A DNA stretch of 64,000 nt from Georgenia sp. TF02-10 (GCF_022759505.1 NZ_CP094289.1:3348001-3412000), one strand, 5' to 3'. Positions 35,960 to 49,094 are shown, numbered from the stretch's first letter. The notes: generated by a model not told the origin, from the letters alone. Numbers and translations are program-made.

Positions 35960-37692
35960 TGCAGCTGCCCGTGGCCGACACCCGCACGGTGCGCACCGCC
36001 TCCTTCGCGCTGCTGCGCCGCTACCGGGGCTCCCTCACCTGGGTCGTCCTGCTGCAGGGGCTGGCCGCCGTCGCCGCGCTGGCGGTGCCGTGGCTGCTCG
36101 GCGACCTCGTCGACGCCGTCGCCGCCGGCACCACCGCCGGCGTGGTCAACGCCACCGCGCTGGCCATCGTCGGGGCGGTCCTCGTCCAGACGGTGGTCAC
36201 CCGCTTCGCCCAGCGCGGCGCGATGGTGCTCGGCGAGGAGATCTTCGCGGCGCTGCGCGAGGACTTCCTCGGCACGGTCACCCACCTGCCGCTGTCCACC
36301 GTCGAGCGGGCCGGGACCGGGGACCTGCTCGGCCGCACCACCAACGACGTCGACCGGGTGCAGTTCACCGTGCGGTTCGGGGTGCCGCGGCTGCTCGTCT
36401 GCTCGGTCACCGTGCTGCTCACCCTCGTCGCGGCGCTGCTCGCCGCGCCGCTGGTGGCCCTCGCGCTGCTCGTCGGGGTGCCGCTGCTGGTGGTGGCGAT
36501 GCGCTGGTACCTGGCCCGCGCCACCCCGGCCTACCTGCGCCAGTCCGCGGCGTACGCCCGGCTCAACGGCGTGCTCACCGAGTCCGTCGAGCACGCCGCG
36601 ACGGTGGACGCCCTGGCGCTGGGCCGGCGGCGGCGCCGGCGCACCGACGAGGCGGTGCGCACCACCTGGGACAGCGAGAAGGAGACCCTGCGGCTGCGGG
36701 TGTACCTGTTCTTCTGGCTGGACCTGTCCTTCGCGCTGCCGGTGGCCGCGGTGCTGCTGTGGGGCGCCTGGCTGCTGGACAACGGCGCGGCCAGCCTCGG
36801 CGGGGTCACCGCGGTGGCCCTGTACGCCATCCAGGTCCGCAACCCCATCGACGAGCTGCTCTTCTGGGTCGACGAGCTCCAGGTCGCCCTCGCCTCCCTG
36901 GCCCGGATCTTCGGGGTGCGCCTGGTCGAGCCGGACCGCACCCCCACCGGCGCGCACCCGGCCGGGGCGGAGATCCGCGCCCGGCAGGTGCGGTACGCCT
37001 ACCGGCCCGGGCAGGACGTCCTGCACGACGTCGACCTGGACCTGCAGCCCGGCGAGCGGCTGGCCGTCGTCGGCCCGTCCGGGGCGGGGAAGTCCACCCT
37101 CGGCCGGATGCTCGCCGGCATCCACCCGCCCACCGGCGGGAGCGTGACGGTGGGCGGGGTGCCGCTGGTGGACCTGACCGAGGAGGAGCTGCGCTCGCAC
37201 GTGGCCCTGGTCACCCAGGAGCACCACGTCTTCGTCGGCACCCTGGCGGACAACCTGCGCCTGGCCCGCGCCGAGGTGACCGACGCCGAGATGGCCCAGG
37301 CGCTGGCCGCCGTCGACGCCACCGGCTGGGTCGAGCGGCTGCCGCACGGCCTGGACACCGAGGTGGGCTCGGGCGGGGCCGAGCTCACCCCCGCCCAGGC
37401 GCAGCAGCTCGCCCTGGCGCGGCTGGTGCTGCTGGACCCGCACACCCTGGTCCTGGACGAGGCCACCTCGCTGCTCGACCCGCGGGCCGCCCGGCACCTG
37501 GAGCGGTCCCTGTCCGCGGTGCTGGCCGGCCGCACGGTGGTCGCGATCGCGCACCGGCTGCACACCGCGCACGACGCCGACCGGGTGGCCGTGGTGGAGG
37601 ACGGCCGGATCGTCGAGCTCGGCACCCACGAGGAGCTGGTCGCCGCCGGCGGGGAGTACGCCGCGCTGTGGCGGTCCTGGCAGCAGGAGTGA
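35959..37692 (+). CDS. ABC exporter half-transporter with intact Walker motifs (subunit 2)
   Basis: A 577-residue half-transporter with six membrane spans (to about residue 315) and an ATPase domain. Walker A GPSGAGKSTLGRML (about 371), the Q-loop VTQEHHVF, Walker B LVLDEATSLLD (about 496) and the switch histidine in VVAIAHRLHTAHD are intact, but the signature motif is altered to LTPAQAQQLALARL (about 475). Paired with subunit 1 it makes one complete ATP site and one doubly defective site. Start and spacing show the two are translated together. Confidence 0.92.
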   Translation: MQLPVADTRTVRTASFALLRRYRGSLTWVVLLQGLAAVAALAVPWLLGDLVDAVAAGTTAGVVNATALAIVGAVLVQTVVTRFAQRGAMVLGEEIFAALREDFLGTVTHLPLSTVERAGTGDLLGRTTNDVDRVQFTVRFGVPRLLVCSVTVLLTLVAALLAAPLVALALLVGVPLLVVAMRWYLARATPAYLRQSAAYARLNGVLTESVEHAATVDALALGRRRRRRTDEAVRTTWDSEKETLRLRVYLFFWLDLSFALPVAAVLLWGAWLLDNGAASLGGVTAVALYAIQVRNPIDELLFWVDELQVALASLARIFGVRLVEPDRTPTGAHPAGAEIRARQVRYAYRPGQDVLHDVDLDLQPGERLAVVGPSGAGKSTLGRMLAGIHPPTGGSVTVGGVPLVDLTEEELRSHVALVTQEHHVFVGTLADNLRLARAEVTDAEMAQALAAVDATGWVERLPHGLDTEVGSGGAELTPAQAQQLALARLVLLDPHTLVLDEATSLLDPRAARHLERSLSAVLAGRTVVAIAHRLHTAHDADRVAVVEDGRIVELGTHEELVAAGGEYAALWRSWQQE

Positions 37693-37827
37693 CGCCGGGC
37701 GGCGGAGGCGGCCCGGTCTAGCGACGGCGGGCGGCGGGCGGCCCGGTCCGGCGACTGCCGTCGACCGGCCCGCTCCGGCGACGGCGGGCGGCGCCAGGTC
37801 TGCTCTGGTGACGGCGGGCGGCGGGGC
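37693..37827. repeat. Tandem repeats between convergent genes
   Basis: About four imperfect copies of a 27-30-base unit around CGGCGACGGCGGGCGGCG (37709-37827), running up to the SURF1 stop codon. Confidence 0.6.
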
Positions 37828-38901
37828 TCAGTCGAGCCCGGCCGCCGCCCGGTGCTCGGCGACGTCGTCGCGCAGCATCCGCCACCAGACGAACAGCGCG
37901 AACCCGGCGAAGACCACCCACTCCACGGCGTAGGCAAGGTTCTGCAGGTTCATCCCGGACTCCTGCGCCATGCCGGGGGCGGGGGCGTGCGGCAGCCCGG
38001 TGGGGCTGGTGCCGGGCCGCTCGCCGTCGGCGGCGAACTGCACCAGGTACCCGCCGAAGGTCGGCCCGCCCCACCGGTTCGCCAGCTCCCCGACGCTGAC
38101 CGCGCCGACCATGCCGGCCGGCAGGTCGGTGCCCGGCGCAGCGGCCTCGGACACCCCCAGCCAGCCAATGAGCTCCTGCTCCCCGGCCGGGACCTGCAGG
38201 CGGGCCGCGGTGGCCGCGTCCGCCGGGGCGGCGGCGCCGCCGCTGGTGCTGACCGCCGCCGCCGGCAGCCAGCCGCGCAGCACCGGGAGCATGGCGCCGG
38301 CGTCCGGCCCGTCGGTCAGCCGCAGCGCGGTGACGACGAGGACGGCGTCCGTCCCGTCGACCTCCCGGCCCGGGACGAGCACCTGCTGGTCGGGCTGGAG
38401 CTCCCCGCGCACGGTCACCGGCACGCCGAGCTCCTCGGCGGTGAAGGAGGTCTGGGCGCGCAGCACCTCATCCAGCGGCACCGGCTCCGCGGCCAGGGTG
38501 GCCGCGAACGCGGCCTCCTCCGCCTCGGCGCCGCGCAGCGCCGCCCGGTCCAGCTGCCAGGCACCCAGGCGCACGCACACCAGCGCGGCGCCGAGGAGCA
38601 CGACGAGCAGGACGAGCATCCGGGGGGTGCGGGCCACCGTCCAGTAGTCCCGGCGGGTGCCGGTGACCCGTGGCGTCCGGCCGGCCCGGTCCGCCGGGGC
38701 ACGCTCCGCCGTCGCCGGGCCGGTCCGGTCCGCCTGGGCACGCTCCGTCGTCGCCAGGTCCGCCGCCGTCGCCGGGTCCGCGGCCGGCCGCCCGCCCGGG
38801 CCGTCCGGGCCGTGCTCCGCGGGCGGCTCGCCGGGACCGCCCGGCGCCCCGGCGGCAGCTGCGCGGTCGTCCACGCCCGAACCGGCCCGAGATAGGTCCA
38901 C
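37828..38901 (-). CDS. SURF1-family protein
   Basis: A 357-residue membrane protein of the SURF1 family, an assembly factor for haem-copper cytochrome oxidase. A 75-residue Ala/Asp/Arg-rich cytoplasmic extension contains repeated RA(Q/P)ADR(T/A)G units. Then come the first span ([25 protein letters not shown], with the family's GxWQ-type motif), a large external domain ([28 protein letters not shown], the [11 protein letters not shown] motif) and the second span, [10 protein letters not shown]. No oxidase genes are in the window. The start is placed at 38901; the extension is variable, so it could begin later. Confidence 0.85.
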   Translation of the reverse strand: MDLSRAGSGVDDRAAAAGAPGGPGEPPAEHGPDGPGGRPAADPATAADLATTERAQADRTGPATAERAPADRAGRTPRVTGTRRDYWTVARTPRMLVLLVVLLGAALVCVRLGAWQLDRAALRGAEAEEAAFAATLAAEPVPLDEVLRAQTSFTAEELGVPVTVRGELQPDQQVLVPGREVDGTDAVLVVTALRLTDGPDAGAMLPVLRGWLPAAAVSTSGGAAAPADAATAARLQVPAGEQELIGWLGVSEAAAPGTDLPAGMVGAVSVGELANRWGGPTFGGYLVQFAADGERPGTSPTGLPHAPAPGMAQESGMNLQNLAYAVEWVVFAGFALFVWWRMLRDDVAEHRAAAGLD

Positions 38902-39092
38902 GGGCCCAGGCTACGTGCCCCCCGGTGTGCTGCGGGCGGTGTGCCCTCGCCCACGTGCCGGCCTTCCGCCGCCCGGCGGCGCCGCCCCCGGGCGCGGGCA
39001 CCCCCCGGGTGGGGGAGACTGAGCGGCGACGGAACCAGGCCCTGACCGGCGGCGGCCCGCCCGGCGCCGCCCGGAGAACGGAGGAGATCCGG

Positions 39093-41582
39093 ATGACGAC
39101 GACCGCGTCCGCGCCGACCGCCGCGTGGCAGCACCGCCCCGCGGGGGCCGACCTCGACGAGGAGACCCTGCGGCGCGTCCACGCCTGGTGGCGCGCGGCG
39201 AACTACCTCTCGGTCGGGCAGATCTACCTGCTGGACAACCCGCTGCTGCGCCGCCCGCTCAGCCGGGACGACGTCAAGCCGCGCCTGCTCGGCCACTGGG
39301 GCACCACCCCCGGCCTGAACTTCCTCTACGCCCACATGAACCGGGTGATCCAGGAGCGCGAGCTCTCCGCGATGTACATCACCGGCCCCGGCCACGGCGG
39401 GCCCGGGCTGGTGGCCAACACCTACCTCGAGGGCACCTACACCGAGACCTACCCGAACATCAGCCAGGACGAGGACGGCCTGCGGCGGCTGTTCCGGCAG
39501 TTCTCCTTCCCCGGCGGCATCCCCTCCCACGTGGCGCCGGAGACCCCCGGCTCGATCCACGAGGGCGGCGAGCTCGGGTACGCCCTGTCCCACGCCTACG
39601 GCGCCGCGTTCGACAACCCGGACCTGCTGGTCTTCGCCGTCGTCGGCGACGGCGAGGCGGAGACCGGGCCGCTGGCCACCTCCTGGCACTCCAACAAGTT
39701 CGTCAACCCGGCCCGGGACGGCGTCGTGCTGCCGGTGCTGCACCTGAACGGGTACAAGATCGCCAACCCCACCGTGCTGGCCCGCATCTCCGACGAGGAG
39801 CTGACCGACCTCATGCGCGGGTACGGGCACACCCCGTACTTCTTCACCGGCGGGTTCGAGGACGAGGAGCCGGCCGCGTACCACCGCCGGTTCGCCGCGC
39901 TGCTGGACGAGGTGCTGGACGCGATCGCCGACATCAAGGCCCGGGCCGCCGAGGACCCGCAGATGGAGCGGTCGCTGTGGCCGATGATCGTCTTCCGCTC
40001 CCCCAAGGGCTGGACCGGCCCGAAGGAGATCGACGGCAAGCGCATGGAGGGCTCCTGGCGCGCCCACCAGGTGCCGCTGGCCTCCGCCCGGGACACCGAC
40101 GAGCACCTGGCAGACCTGGAGCGGTGGCTGAAGAGCTACCGGGCCGAGGAGCTCTTCGACGACGGCGGCCGGCTGCGCCCGGAGGTCGCCGCCCTGGCCC
40201 CGGCCGGGCACCTGCGGATGGGCGCCAACCCGCACACCAACGGCGGGCTGCTGCTGAAGGACCTGCGGATGCCGGACTGGCGCGACTTCGCCGTCGACGT
40301 GCAGAAGCCGGGCGCCCCGATCACCGAGGCCACCCGGGTGCTCGGGGAGTTCCTGCGCGAGGTGATCCGGCTCAACCCGGACAACTTCCGCATCTTCGGC
40401 CCGGACGAGACGGCCTCGAACCGGCTGCAGGGGGTTTACGACGCCACCGACAAGCAGTGGAACGGCGAGTACCTGCCCACCGACGTCGACGACCACCTGG
40501 CCCGGGCCGGCCGGGTGATGGAGACCCTCAGCGAGCACCAGTGCGAGGGCTGGCTGGAGGGGTACCTGCTCACCGGCCGGCACGGGCTGCTGAACTCCTA
40601 CGAGGCGTTCATCCACATCGTCGACTCGATGTTCAACCAGCACGCCAAGTGGCTGAAGGTCACCGACGACATCCCCTGGCGCCGGCCGATCGCGTCGCTG
40701 AACTACCTGCTGTCCTCGCACGTGTGGCGCCAGGACCACAACGGCTTCTCCCACCAGGACCCCGGGTTCATCGACCACGTGGTGAACAAGAAGGCCGACG
40801 TCATCCGGGTGTACCTGCCGGCGGACACCAACACCCTGCTGTCCACCTACGACCACGTGCTGCGCTCGCGGCAGTACGTCAACGTCGTCGTCGCCGGCAA
40901 GCAGCCCGCGCCGAACTTCCTCAACGTGGACGAGGCCGCGAAGCACTGCGCCCGCGGGCTGGGGATCTGGGAGTGGGCCGGCACCGAGGTGCCCGGCACC
41001 GAGCCGGACGTCGTGCTCGCCTGCGCCGGGGACGTGCCGACGCTGGAGACCCTGGCCGCGGCGGACCTGATCCGCCAGCACGTCCCGGACCTGAAGGTCC
41101 GGGTGGTCAACGTGGTGGACCTGATGCGGCTGCAGGACGAGAAGGAGCACCCGCACGGGCTCTCCGGCCGGGAGTTCGACACCATCTTCACCACCGACCG
41201 GCCGGTCATCTTCGCCTACCACGGCTACCCGTGGCTGATCCACCGCCTCACCTACCGCCGCACCGGGCACGCCAACCTGCACGTGCGCGGGTACAAGGAG
41301 GAGGGCACGACGACGACCCCGTTCGACATGGTCATGCTCAACGACCTCGACCGCTACCACCTGGTGATGGACGTCATCGACCGGGTGCCCGGGCTCGCCG
41401 CCCGGTACGCCGGGCTGCGCCAGCGGATGGCCGACGCCCGGCTGGAGGCGCGGGCCTACACCCGCACCTACGGCGAGGACATCCCGGCGGTGCGGGACTG
41501 GGTCTGGCCCGACGTCGGGGAGACGGCGACCGCGCAGGGCGGGCCGAACGCCACCCAGGCCACCGGCGGGGACAACGAGTGA
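39093..41582 (+). CDS. xpkA: Phosphoketolase (xylulose/fructose 6-phosphate)
   Basis: An 829-residue thiamine diphosphate enzyme splitting xylulose 5-phosphate (and probably fructose 6-phosphate) with phosphate into acetyl phosphate and an aldose phosphate. Family blocks are all present: [36 protein letters not shown], the ThDP-binding [58 protein letters not shown] and [17 protein letters not shown]. Length is the usual 800-830. ATG at 39093 has GAGGAG upstream. Its stop codon overlaps pta's GTG, so it feeds acetyl phosphate straight into the Pta/AckA branch. The symbol is given by family; the exact substrate preference is unknown. Confidence 0.96.
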   Translation: MTTTASAPTAAWQHRPAGADLDEETLRRVHAWWRAANYLSVGQIYLLDNPLLRRPLSRDDVKPRLLGHWGTTPGLNFLYAHMNRVIQERELSAMYITGPGHGGPGLVANTYLEGTYTETYPNISQDEDGLRRLFRQFSFPGGIPSHVAPETPGSIHEGGELGYALSHAYGAAFDNPDLLVFAVVGDGEAETGPLATSWHSNKFVNPARDGVVLPVLHLNGYKIANPTVLARISDEELTDLMRGYGHTPYFFTGGFEDEEPAAYHRRFAALLDEVLDAIADIKARAAEDPQMERSLWPMIVFRSPKGWTGPKEIDGKRMEGSWRAHQVPLASARDTDEHLADLERWLKSYRAEELFDDGGRLRPEVAALAPAGHLRMGANPHTNGGLLLKDLRMPDWRDFAVDVQKPGAPITEATRVLGEFLREVIRLNPDNFRIFGPDETASNRLQGVYDATDKQWNGEYLPTDVDDHLARAGRVMETLSEHQCEGWLEGYLLTGRHGLLNSYEAFIHIVDSMFNQHAKWLKVTDDIPWRRPIASLNYLLSSHVWRQDHNGFSHQDPGFIDHVVNKKADVIRVYLPADTNTLLSTYDHVLRSRQYVNVVVAGKQPAPNFLNVDEAAKHCARGLGIWEWAGTEVPGTEPDVVLACAGDVPTLETLAAADLIRQHVPDLKVRVVNVVDLMRLQDEKEHPHGLSGREFDTIFTTDRPVIFAYHGYPWLIHRLTYRRTGHANLHVRGYKEEGTTTTPFDMVMLNDLDRYHLVMDVIDRVPGLAARYAGLRQRMADARLEARAYTRTYGEDIPAVRDWVWPDVGETATAQGGPNATQATGGDNE

Positions 41583-43683
41583 CCGCGCGCAGCATCTTCA
41601 TCACCTCCCCCGAGGGGTACTCCGGCAAGTCGATCGTCGCCCTGGGGCTGCTGGACCTGCTCAACCGCCGGGTCGGCCGGGTCGGGGTGTTCCGGCCGGT
41701 CACCCGGTCGGTCACCGGCAAGGACGAGGTGGTCAACCTCCTGCTCCGGCACACCGGGGTGGACCTGCCCTACGACGCGTGCGTGGGGGTGACCTACGAG
41801 GCGGTGCACGCCGACCCGGAGGCCGCCCTGGCCACGATCGTGGAGCGCTACCGGGAGGTCGAGCGGGCCTGCGAGGTCGTCGTCGTCGTCGGCTCGGACT
41901 ACACGGACGTCGCCGGGCCCACCGAGCTGGCGTTCAACGTCGCCGTCGCCGCCAACCTCGGCGCCCCCGTCCTGCTGGTCGTCAGCGGGAACGGGCGGAC
42001 CCCGGCCGAGGTCCGCCAGGTGGCCGAGGTGGCCGCCGCCGAGATCGCCCAGGGCCACGCCACCACCGCCGGGGTGCTGGCCAACCGGTGCGACCCGGGC
42101 GCACTGGCGCAGGTCCGGCAGGCCCTGGAGCCGCTGGCGGTGCCGGTGTGGGCGCTGCCGGACGTCCCGCTGCTCTCCGCGCCCGTCGTCGCCGACATCA
42201 TGGCCGCCCTGGACGGCGAGCTCGTCCTGGGCGACCCCGCGCTGCTCGACCGGGAGGCCGAGCACATGCTCGTCTCCGGGATGAGCACCGAGCACGTCCT
42301 GGAGCGGCTGCGCGACGGCCAACTGTGCATCGCCGCCGGGGACCGCCCGGAGGTGCTCATCACCCTGGCCACCGCGCACGCCGCCGAGGGGTTCCCGTCC
42401 CTGGCCGGCATCGTCCTGAACGGCGGGTACCGGCCCTCGGCGTCGGTGCTGCGGCTGGTCCAGGGGCTGGGGCAGCGGCTGCCGGTCATCCTCACCGCGC
42501 ACAACACCTACGAGGCGGCCAGCATCGTGGCCGGCACCCGGGGCATGCTCGCCCGCGGCACCCGGCGCAAGATCGACCTCGCGCTCGGCACCTTCGAGCA
42601 GCACATCGACAGCCGGTCGATCCTGCGCGTCCTGGACGTCCCGCGCTCGCCGGTGGTCACCCCGCTGATGTTCGAGTCCACCCTGCTCGAGCGGGCCCGG
42701 GCCGGGCGGCGCCGCATCGTGCTGCCCGAGGGCGACGACGACCGGATCCTGCGGGCCGCCTCCAGCCTGCTCTCCCGGCAGGTCGCCGACCTGACCATCC
42801 TGGGCAGCCCCGCCCAGGTCCGCGCCCAGGCCGCCGAGCTCGGCCTGGACCTGGACGCGGCGAGCGTGATCGACCCGGAGGCCTCCGAGCTCCTGGCGCC
42901 CTTCGCCGAGGAGTACGCCCGGCTCCGGGCGCACAAGGGGATGACCCTGGACCGGGCCCGGGAGATCGTCCGGGACCCGTCCTACTTCGGCACCCTGATG
43001 GTCCACCTCGGCCACGCGGACGGGATGGTCTCCGGCGCCGCGCACACCACCGCGCACACCATCAAGCCGTCCTTCGAGATCATCAAGACCCGCCCGGGCA
43101 CGTCCATCGTGTCCTCGGTGTTCTTGATGTGCCTGGCCGACCGGGTCCTGGTCTACGGGGACTGCGCGGTCAACCCCGACCCCACCGCCGAGCAGCTCGC
43201 CGACATCGCCATCTCCTCGGCGGAGACCGCCGCGCAGTTCGGGGTGGAGCCGCGGGTGGCGATGCTGTCCTACTCCACCGGCGAGTCCGGCTCGGGCGCG
43301 GACGTGGAGAAGGTCCGCCGGGCCACCGCCCTGGTGAAGGAGCGCCGCCCGGACCTGTCGGTGGAGGGCCCGATCCAGTACGACGCCGCGGTGGACGCCT
43401 CGGTCGCCCGGGCCAAGATGCCCGGCTCGGCGGTGGCCGGGCGGGCGACGGTCTTCGTCTTCCCCGACCTCAACACCGGCAACAACACCTACAAGGCGGT
43501 CCAGCGCTCCGCCGGCGCGGTCGCCATCGGGCCGGTGCTGCAGGGCCTGAACAAGCCGGTCAACGACCTCTCCCGGGGGGCGCTGGTCCAGGACATCGTC
43601 AACACCGTGGCCATCACCGCCGTCCAGGCGCAGGCCGAGCACGAGCGGGCCGCCCGGGCGGCCGCCCCCCAGGAGATCACTGC

Positions 43684-43687
<4 letters not shown>
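41579..43687 (+). CDS. pta: Phosphate acetyltransferase, long form
   Basis: A 702-residue enzyme interconverting acetyl-CoA and acetyl phosphate. It is the long form: an N-terminal P-loop-like domain ([22 protein letters not shown]), a central DRTGG-type region (about 215-330) and the C-terminal catalytic PTA_PTB domain from about residue 370 ([70 protein letters not shown]). The GTG start overlaps the phosphoketolase stop (GTGA) and its stop overlaps ackA's ATG, a fully coupled three-gene unit. Confidence 0.96.
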
Positions 43688-44904
<1,217 letters not shown>

Positions 44905-44913
44905 CCCGCGCGG

Positions 44914-44956
44914 CGGCCGGGCCCGACTGCCGCCGCGCCGCTGTCGGGCTCGGCCG
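44914..44956. terminator. Hairpin terminator between ackA and fumC
   Basis: A 14-bp stem with a single G-U pair (44914-44927 with 44943-44956) and a 15-base loop, placed 9 bases after the ackA stop codon and 39 bases from the opposing fumC stop. Likely bidirectional. Confidence 0.75.
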
Positions 44957-44995
44957 CCGGGCTCGGCCTCCGGTCTCGGCGCCCCGCGGCCGGCC

Positions 44996-46402
<1,407 letters not shown>

Positions 46403-46475
46403 TGCTGCTCCACTCCTCGCCGTCGACATTCGCCACCATCCTCGTCACCAGGCCCCGGCCGGGCCAAATCACCGG

Positions 46476-46546
46476 CAGCCAGGGCCGCCGTCGTCCAGAC
46501 CGGCACCGGCCGCCGTCGTACCGGGCAGCACCGGCCGCCGTCGGCC
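46476..46546. repeat. 25-base repeats beyond the guaB3 stop codon
   Basis: Three units around GGCCGCCGTCG followed by ACC-GG text, about 25 bases each, immediately 3' of the guaB3 stop codon. Confidence 0.5.
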
Positions 46547-47674
46547 TCACCCCAGCGGGTCGTAGGGCGAGACGACGACCTCCACACGCTGGAACTCCTT
46601 GAGGTCGGAGTAGCCGGTGGTGGACATCGCCCGCCGGAGGGCCCCGACGAGGTTGAGGGTGCCGTCGGCCTGCTCGGCCGGGCCGTGCAGGATCTGCGCC
46701 AGGGTGCCGACGGTGCCGACCCGGACCCGCTCCCCGCGCGGCAGCACCGGGTGGTGCGCCTCCGAGCCCCAGTGCCAGCCGCGGCCGGGGGCCTCGCTGG
46801 CCCGGGCCAGGGCAGCACCGAGCATGACCGCGTCCGCGCCGCAGGCGACCGCTTTGACGAGGTCCCCGGAGCGGCCCACGCCGCCGTCGGCGATGACGTG
46901 CACGTACCGCCCGCCGGACTCGTCCAGGTAGTCCCGGCGGGCGGCGGCGACGTCGGCGACCGCGGAGGCCATCGGGGCGTGGATGCCCAGGGACCGGCGG
47001 GTGGTGTGCGCGGCGCCGCCGCCGAAGCCCACCAGCACCCCGGCCGCGCCGGTGCGCATCAGGTGCAGCGCCGCGGTGTAGGTGGCGGCGCCGCCGACGA
47101 TCACCGGCACGTCGAGCTCGTAGATGAACCGCTTGAGGTTGAGCGGCTCGGCCTGGGAGGAGACGTGCTCGGCGGAGACCGTGGTCCCGCGGATGACGAA
47201 CAGGTCCACCCCGGCGTCGATGACCGTGCGCCAGTGCTCCTGGGTGCGCTGCGGGGAGAGCTTGCCGGCCACCGTGACCCCGGCCGCGCGGACCTCGTGC
47301 AGCCGGTCGGCGATGAGGTCGGGCTTGATCGGCTCGGCGTAGATCTGCTGCATGCGGGCGGTGGCCCGCTCGGCGGGCAGGTCGACGATCTCCGCGAGCA
47401 GCGGCTCGGGGTCCGCGTACCGGGTCCACAGCCCCTCGAGGTCGAGAACGCCGATGCCGCCGAGGTTGCCCAGCGCGATGGCGGTCGCCGGGGACATGAC
47501 GGAGTCCATCGGGGCGGCCAGCACCGGCAGGTCGACGTGGTAGGCGTCGATCTGCCAGCCGACGGAGACATCCTCGGGGTCACGGGTGCGGCGGGAGGGG
47601 ACGACGGCGACGTCGTCGAAGCTGTAGGCCCGGCGGCCGCGCTTGCCCCGGCCGATGTCGATCTCGTTGGTCAC
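46547..47674 (-). CDS. guaB3: GuaB3-family IMP dehydrogenase-related protein
   Basis: A 375-residue TIM-barrel protein of the IMPDH/GMP reductase superfamily without CBS domains. It has YSFDDVAVVPSRRTRDPEDV, LPVLAAPMDSVMSP and HVIADGGVGRSGDLVKAVACGADAVMLG. The loop that in IMPDH carries the catalytic cysteine reads GFGGGAAHTTRRSLG, with His at residue 223 (codon 47006-47008) where IMPDH has Cys. GuaB3 proteins are actinobacterial and cyanobacterial paralogues; a cyanobacterial member has been reported to act as a GMP reductase. The role here is unsettled because of the His substitution. The true guaB is at the right edge. Confidence 0.92.
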   Translation of the reverse strand: MTNEIDIGRGKRGRRAYSFDDVAVVPSRRTRDPEDVSVGWQIDAYHVDLPVLAAPMDSVMSPATAIALGNLGGIGVLDLEGLWTRYADPEPLLAEIVDLPAERATARMQQIYAEPIKPDLIADRLHEVRAAGVTVAGKLSPQRTQEHWRTVIDAGVDLFVIRGTTVSAEHVSSQAEPLNLKRFIYELDVPVIVGGAATYTAALHLMRTGAAGVLVGFGGGAAHTTRRSLGIHAPMASAVADVAAARRDYLDESGGRYVHVIADGGVGRSGDLVKAVACGADAVMLGAALARASEAPGRGWHWGSEAHHPVLPRGERVRVGTVGTLAQILHGPAEQADGTLNLVGALRRAMSTTGYSDLKEFQRVEVVVSPYDPLG

Positions 47675-47769
47675 GGCCCGAGGCTACCGCCCGCCCCTGA
47701 CGGGGCTCGGACCCGTCCGGGTCACGGGGGCAGGACGGGTCCGTGCCTCAGCCGGCCAGGACCGGCCGG

Positions 47770-47894
47770 TACTCACGGGGCCGGGACCGGCCGGTACTCA
47801 CGGGGCCGGGACCGGCCGGTACTCACGGGGCCAGGACCGGTCTGTGCCCACGGGGCCGGGACCAGGCTGCGCTCACGGGGCCAGGACCCGCTGG
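47770..47894. repeat. Five 25-base tandem repeats grown from the end of the NUDIX gene
   Basis: Units start at 47770, 47795, 47820, 47845 and 47870, each of the type TACTCACGGGGCC(G/A)GGACC followed by GG(C/T)(C/T)(G/T)G. The fifth unit contains the last codons and stop of the NUDIX gene (leftward, CTG GCC CCG TGA), so each unit repeats the sense of Leu-Ala-Pro-stop. Confidence 0.8.
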
Positions 47895-48682
47895 TGCACC
47901 GGGTCGAACCTGAACACCACCTCCTGGCTGGGGTCCCAGGGGCGGGTCCAGCCGAGCTCGGTGAAGACGTGGTCGAGGAGGTTGCCGGTGAAGCCCCACA
48001 CCCACCCGGTCGGGATGCGGAAGCCGGCGCTCGTGCGGGAGAGGATCCGAACGCTGGCCCGCGCCGCGGGGTCGAGCAGGGCGGCGACGGCGACCCGGAT
48101 GGTCTGCACCACCTCCCCCGGCTGGACGGCGGTGAGCGGGCCGACGTCGTCGGCCCAGCCGAGCACGGGGGTGACCAGGTTGCGGCTGACCGGCACGGCG
48201 GCGGGCGGGAGGGCGCCGAGGACCTCCACCCGGCCCGGGTCCAGCCCGGTCTCCTCCTGGGCCTCGCGCAGGGCGGCCGCCGCGGGGCCGGTGTCGCCGG
48301 GCTCGAGGCCGCCGCCGGGCAGGGCGATCTCCCCCGGGTGCTGGCGCAGGTGGACGCCGCGCTGGACGAGGAAGAGGTCGACGCCGGGGTCGGGGCCGGT
48401 GCCCGGGGTGAGCAGGATGAGCACGGCGGCGCGGCGGTAGGTGGCGGTGGTGGCCGCGTCGTCGCGGTGCAGGCCGCCGAGGGCGGCGACCGAGCCGGTC
48501 CGGGACCGGTCCGCCAGCGCCTGCAGGTCGGCGCGGGCGGGGTGGGTGGCGGGGTTGGTCCGGGCAGCCGGGTCGGGGGCCGCGGTCGCCGGGGCGGCAG
48601 GAGCGTCACGGGCGACGACGTCGGGGGCGCCGACGGCGGGGCGCCCCGGGCCCTGCCCGTCGGCACCTCGCTGCCCCACCAC
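47873..48682 (-). CDS. NUDIX hydrolase, CoA pyrophosphatase-like
   Basis: A 269-residue protein with an 80-residue low-complexity Ala/Pro/Asp N-terminal extension and a NUDIX domain: AAVLILLTPG, LVQRGVHLRQHPGEIALPGG and the NUDIX box running into AAALREAQEETGL. The RxxxxRxHxGEIALPGG pattern just before the box is characteristic of the NudL/CoA-diphosphatase group, so the likely substrate is CoA or another nucleotide pyrophosphate. The alternative start at GTG/ATG codons nearer the domain cannot be excluded. Confidence 0.85.
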   Translation of the reverse strand: MVGQRGADGQGPGRPAVGAPDVVARDAPAAPATAAPDPAARTNPATHPARADLQALADRSRTGSVAALGGLHRDDAATTATYRRAAVLILLTPGTGPDPGVDLFLVQRGVHLRQHPGEIALPGGGLEPGDTGPAAAALREAQEETGLDPGRVEVLGALPPAAVPVSRNLVTPVLGWADDVGPLTAVQPGEVVQTIRVAVAALLDPAARASVRILSRTSAGFRIPTGWVWGFTGNLLDHVFTELGWTRPWDPSQEVVFRFDPVHQRVLAP

Positions 48683-49094
48683 CCGGTCAGCCTAGCCAGG
48701 GCCACCGGGCGCCGAGCTCCGGGCTCCGGGCTCCCGGCTCCCGGCTCCGGGCTCCGGGCTCCGGGCCACCCTGTCACCGGGCCGCCCAGCTGCCGCGCCC
48801 TTCGCGACCTCAGGAGCCGAAGCTGGGCCTCCGAGACCGGATTCCCGACGACCAGGCGACCACCACCGGGCCCGGCAAGCCCAGAGCCGATCCGCCGTCC
48901 CTGCAGTGCACCATTCTCCGCGTACAGCAACCCAGGGTCGACTTCACATATCCGGACAGCACTCCGACAGGTTGAACTCCTCCCTTCGTTGGCGTTACAG
49001 TCCCGACTGCCAAGCGACCGTGCCGGGAGCCACACGCTCCGCAGCGGCCGTGATCGGAGCGGCTTCCAACACTGAACGGGATGTGAGAGGGACG
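48683..49094. other. Spacer upstream of the sugar operon, with a heptamer repeat
   Basis: 412 bases. At 48717-48765 there are seven tandem copies of a heptamer, CTCCGGG or CTCCCGG. From about 48830 the DNA becomes visibly less GC-rich and leads into the promoter at 48972-49001. I see no gene here; plus-strand frames joined to the next gene lack a start. Confidence 0.6.
48972..49001 (+). promoter_or_regulatory. Promoter of the sugar-uptake/catabolic operon
   Basis: TTGAAC (48972-48977) and TACAGT (48996-49001) separated by 18 bases fit the vegetative sigma factor consensus. They lie about 95 bases before the first gene, leaving room for a leader and an IclR operator, which I could not locate with certainty. 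Confidence 0.5.

Noticed and set aside
35905-37629. Long minus-strand frame opposite the second ABC subunit
   Set aside because: Low-complexity Gly/Gln/His/Val composition and no start signal. The sense strand encodes a complete ABC protein.
39125-41578. Plus-strand frame that extends pta upstream through the whole phosphoketolase gene
   Set aside because: The upstream part is an arginine/proline-rich frameshifted reading of phosphoketolase. The true pta start is the GTG at 41579 with the family's [13 protein letters not shown]-terminus.
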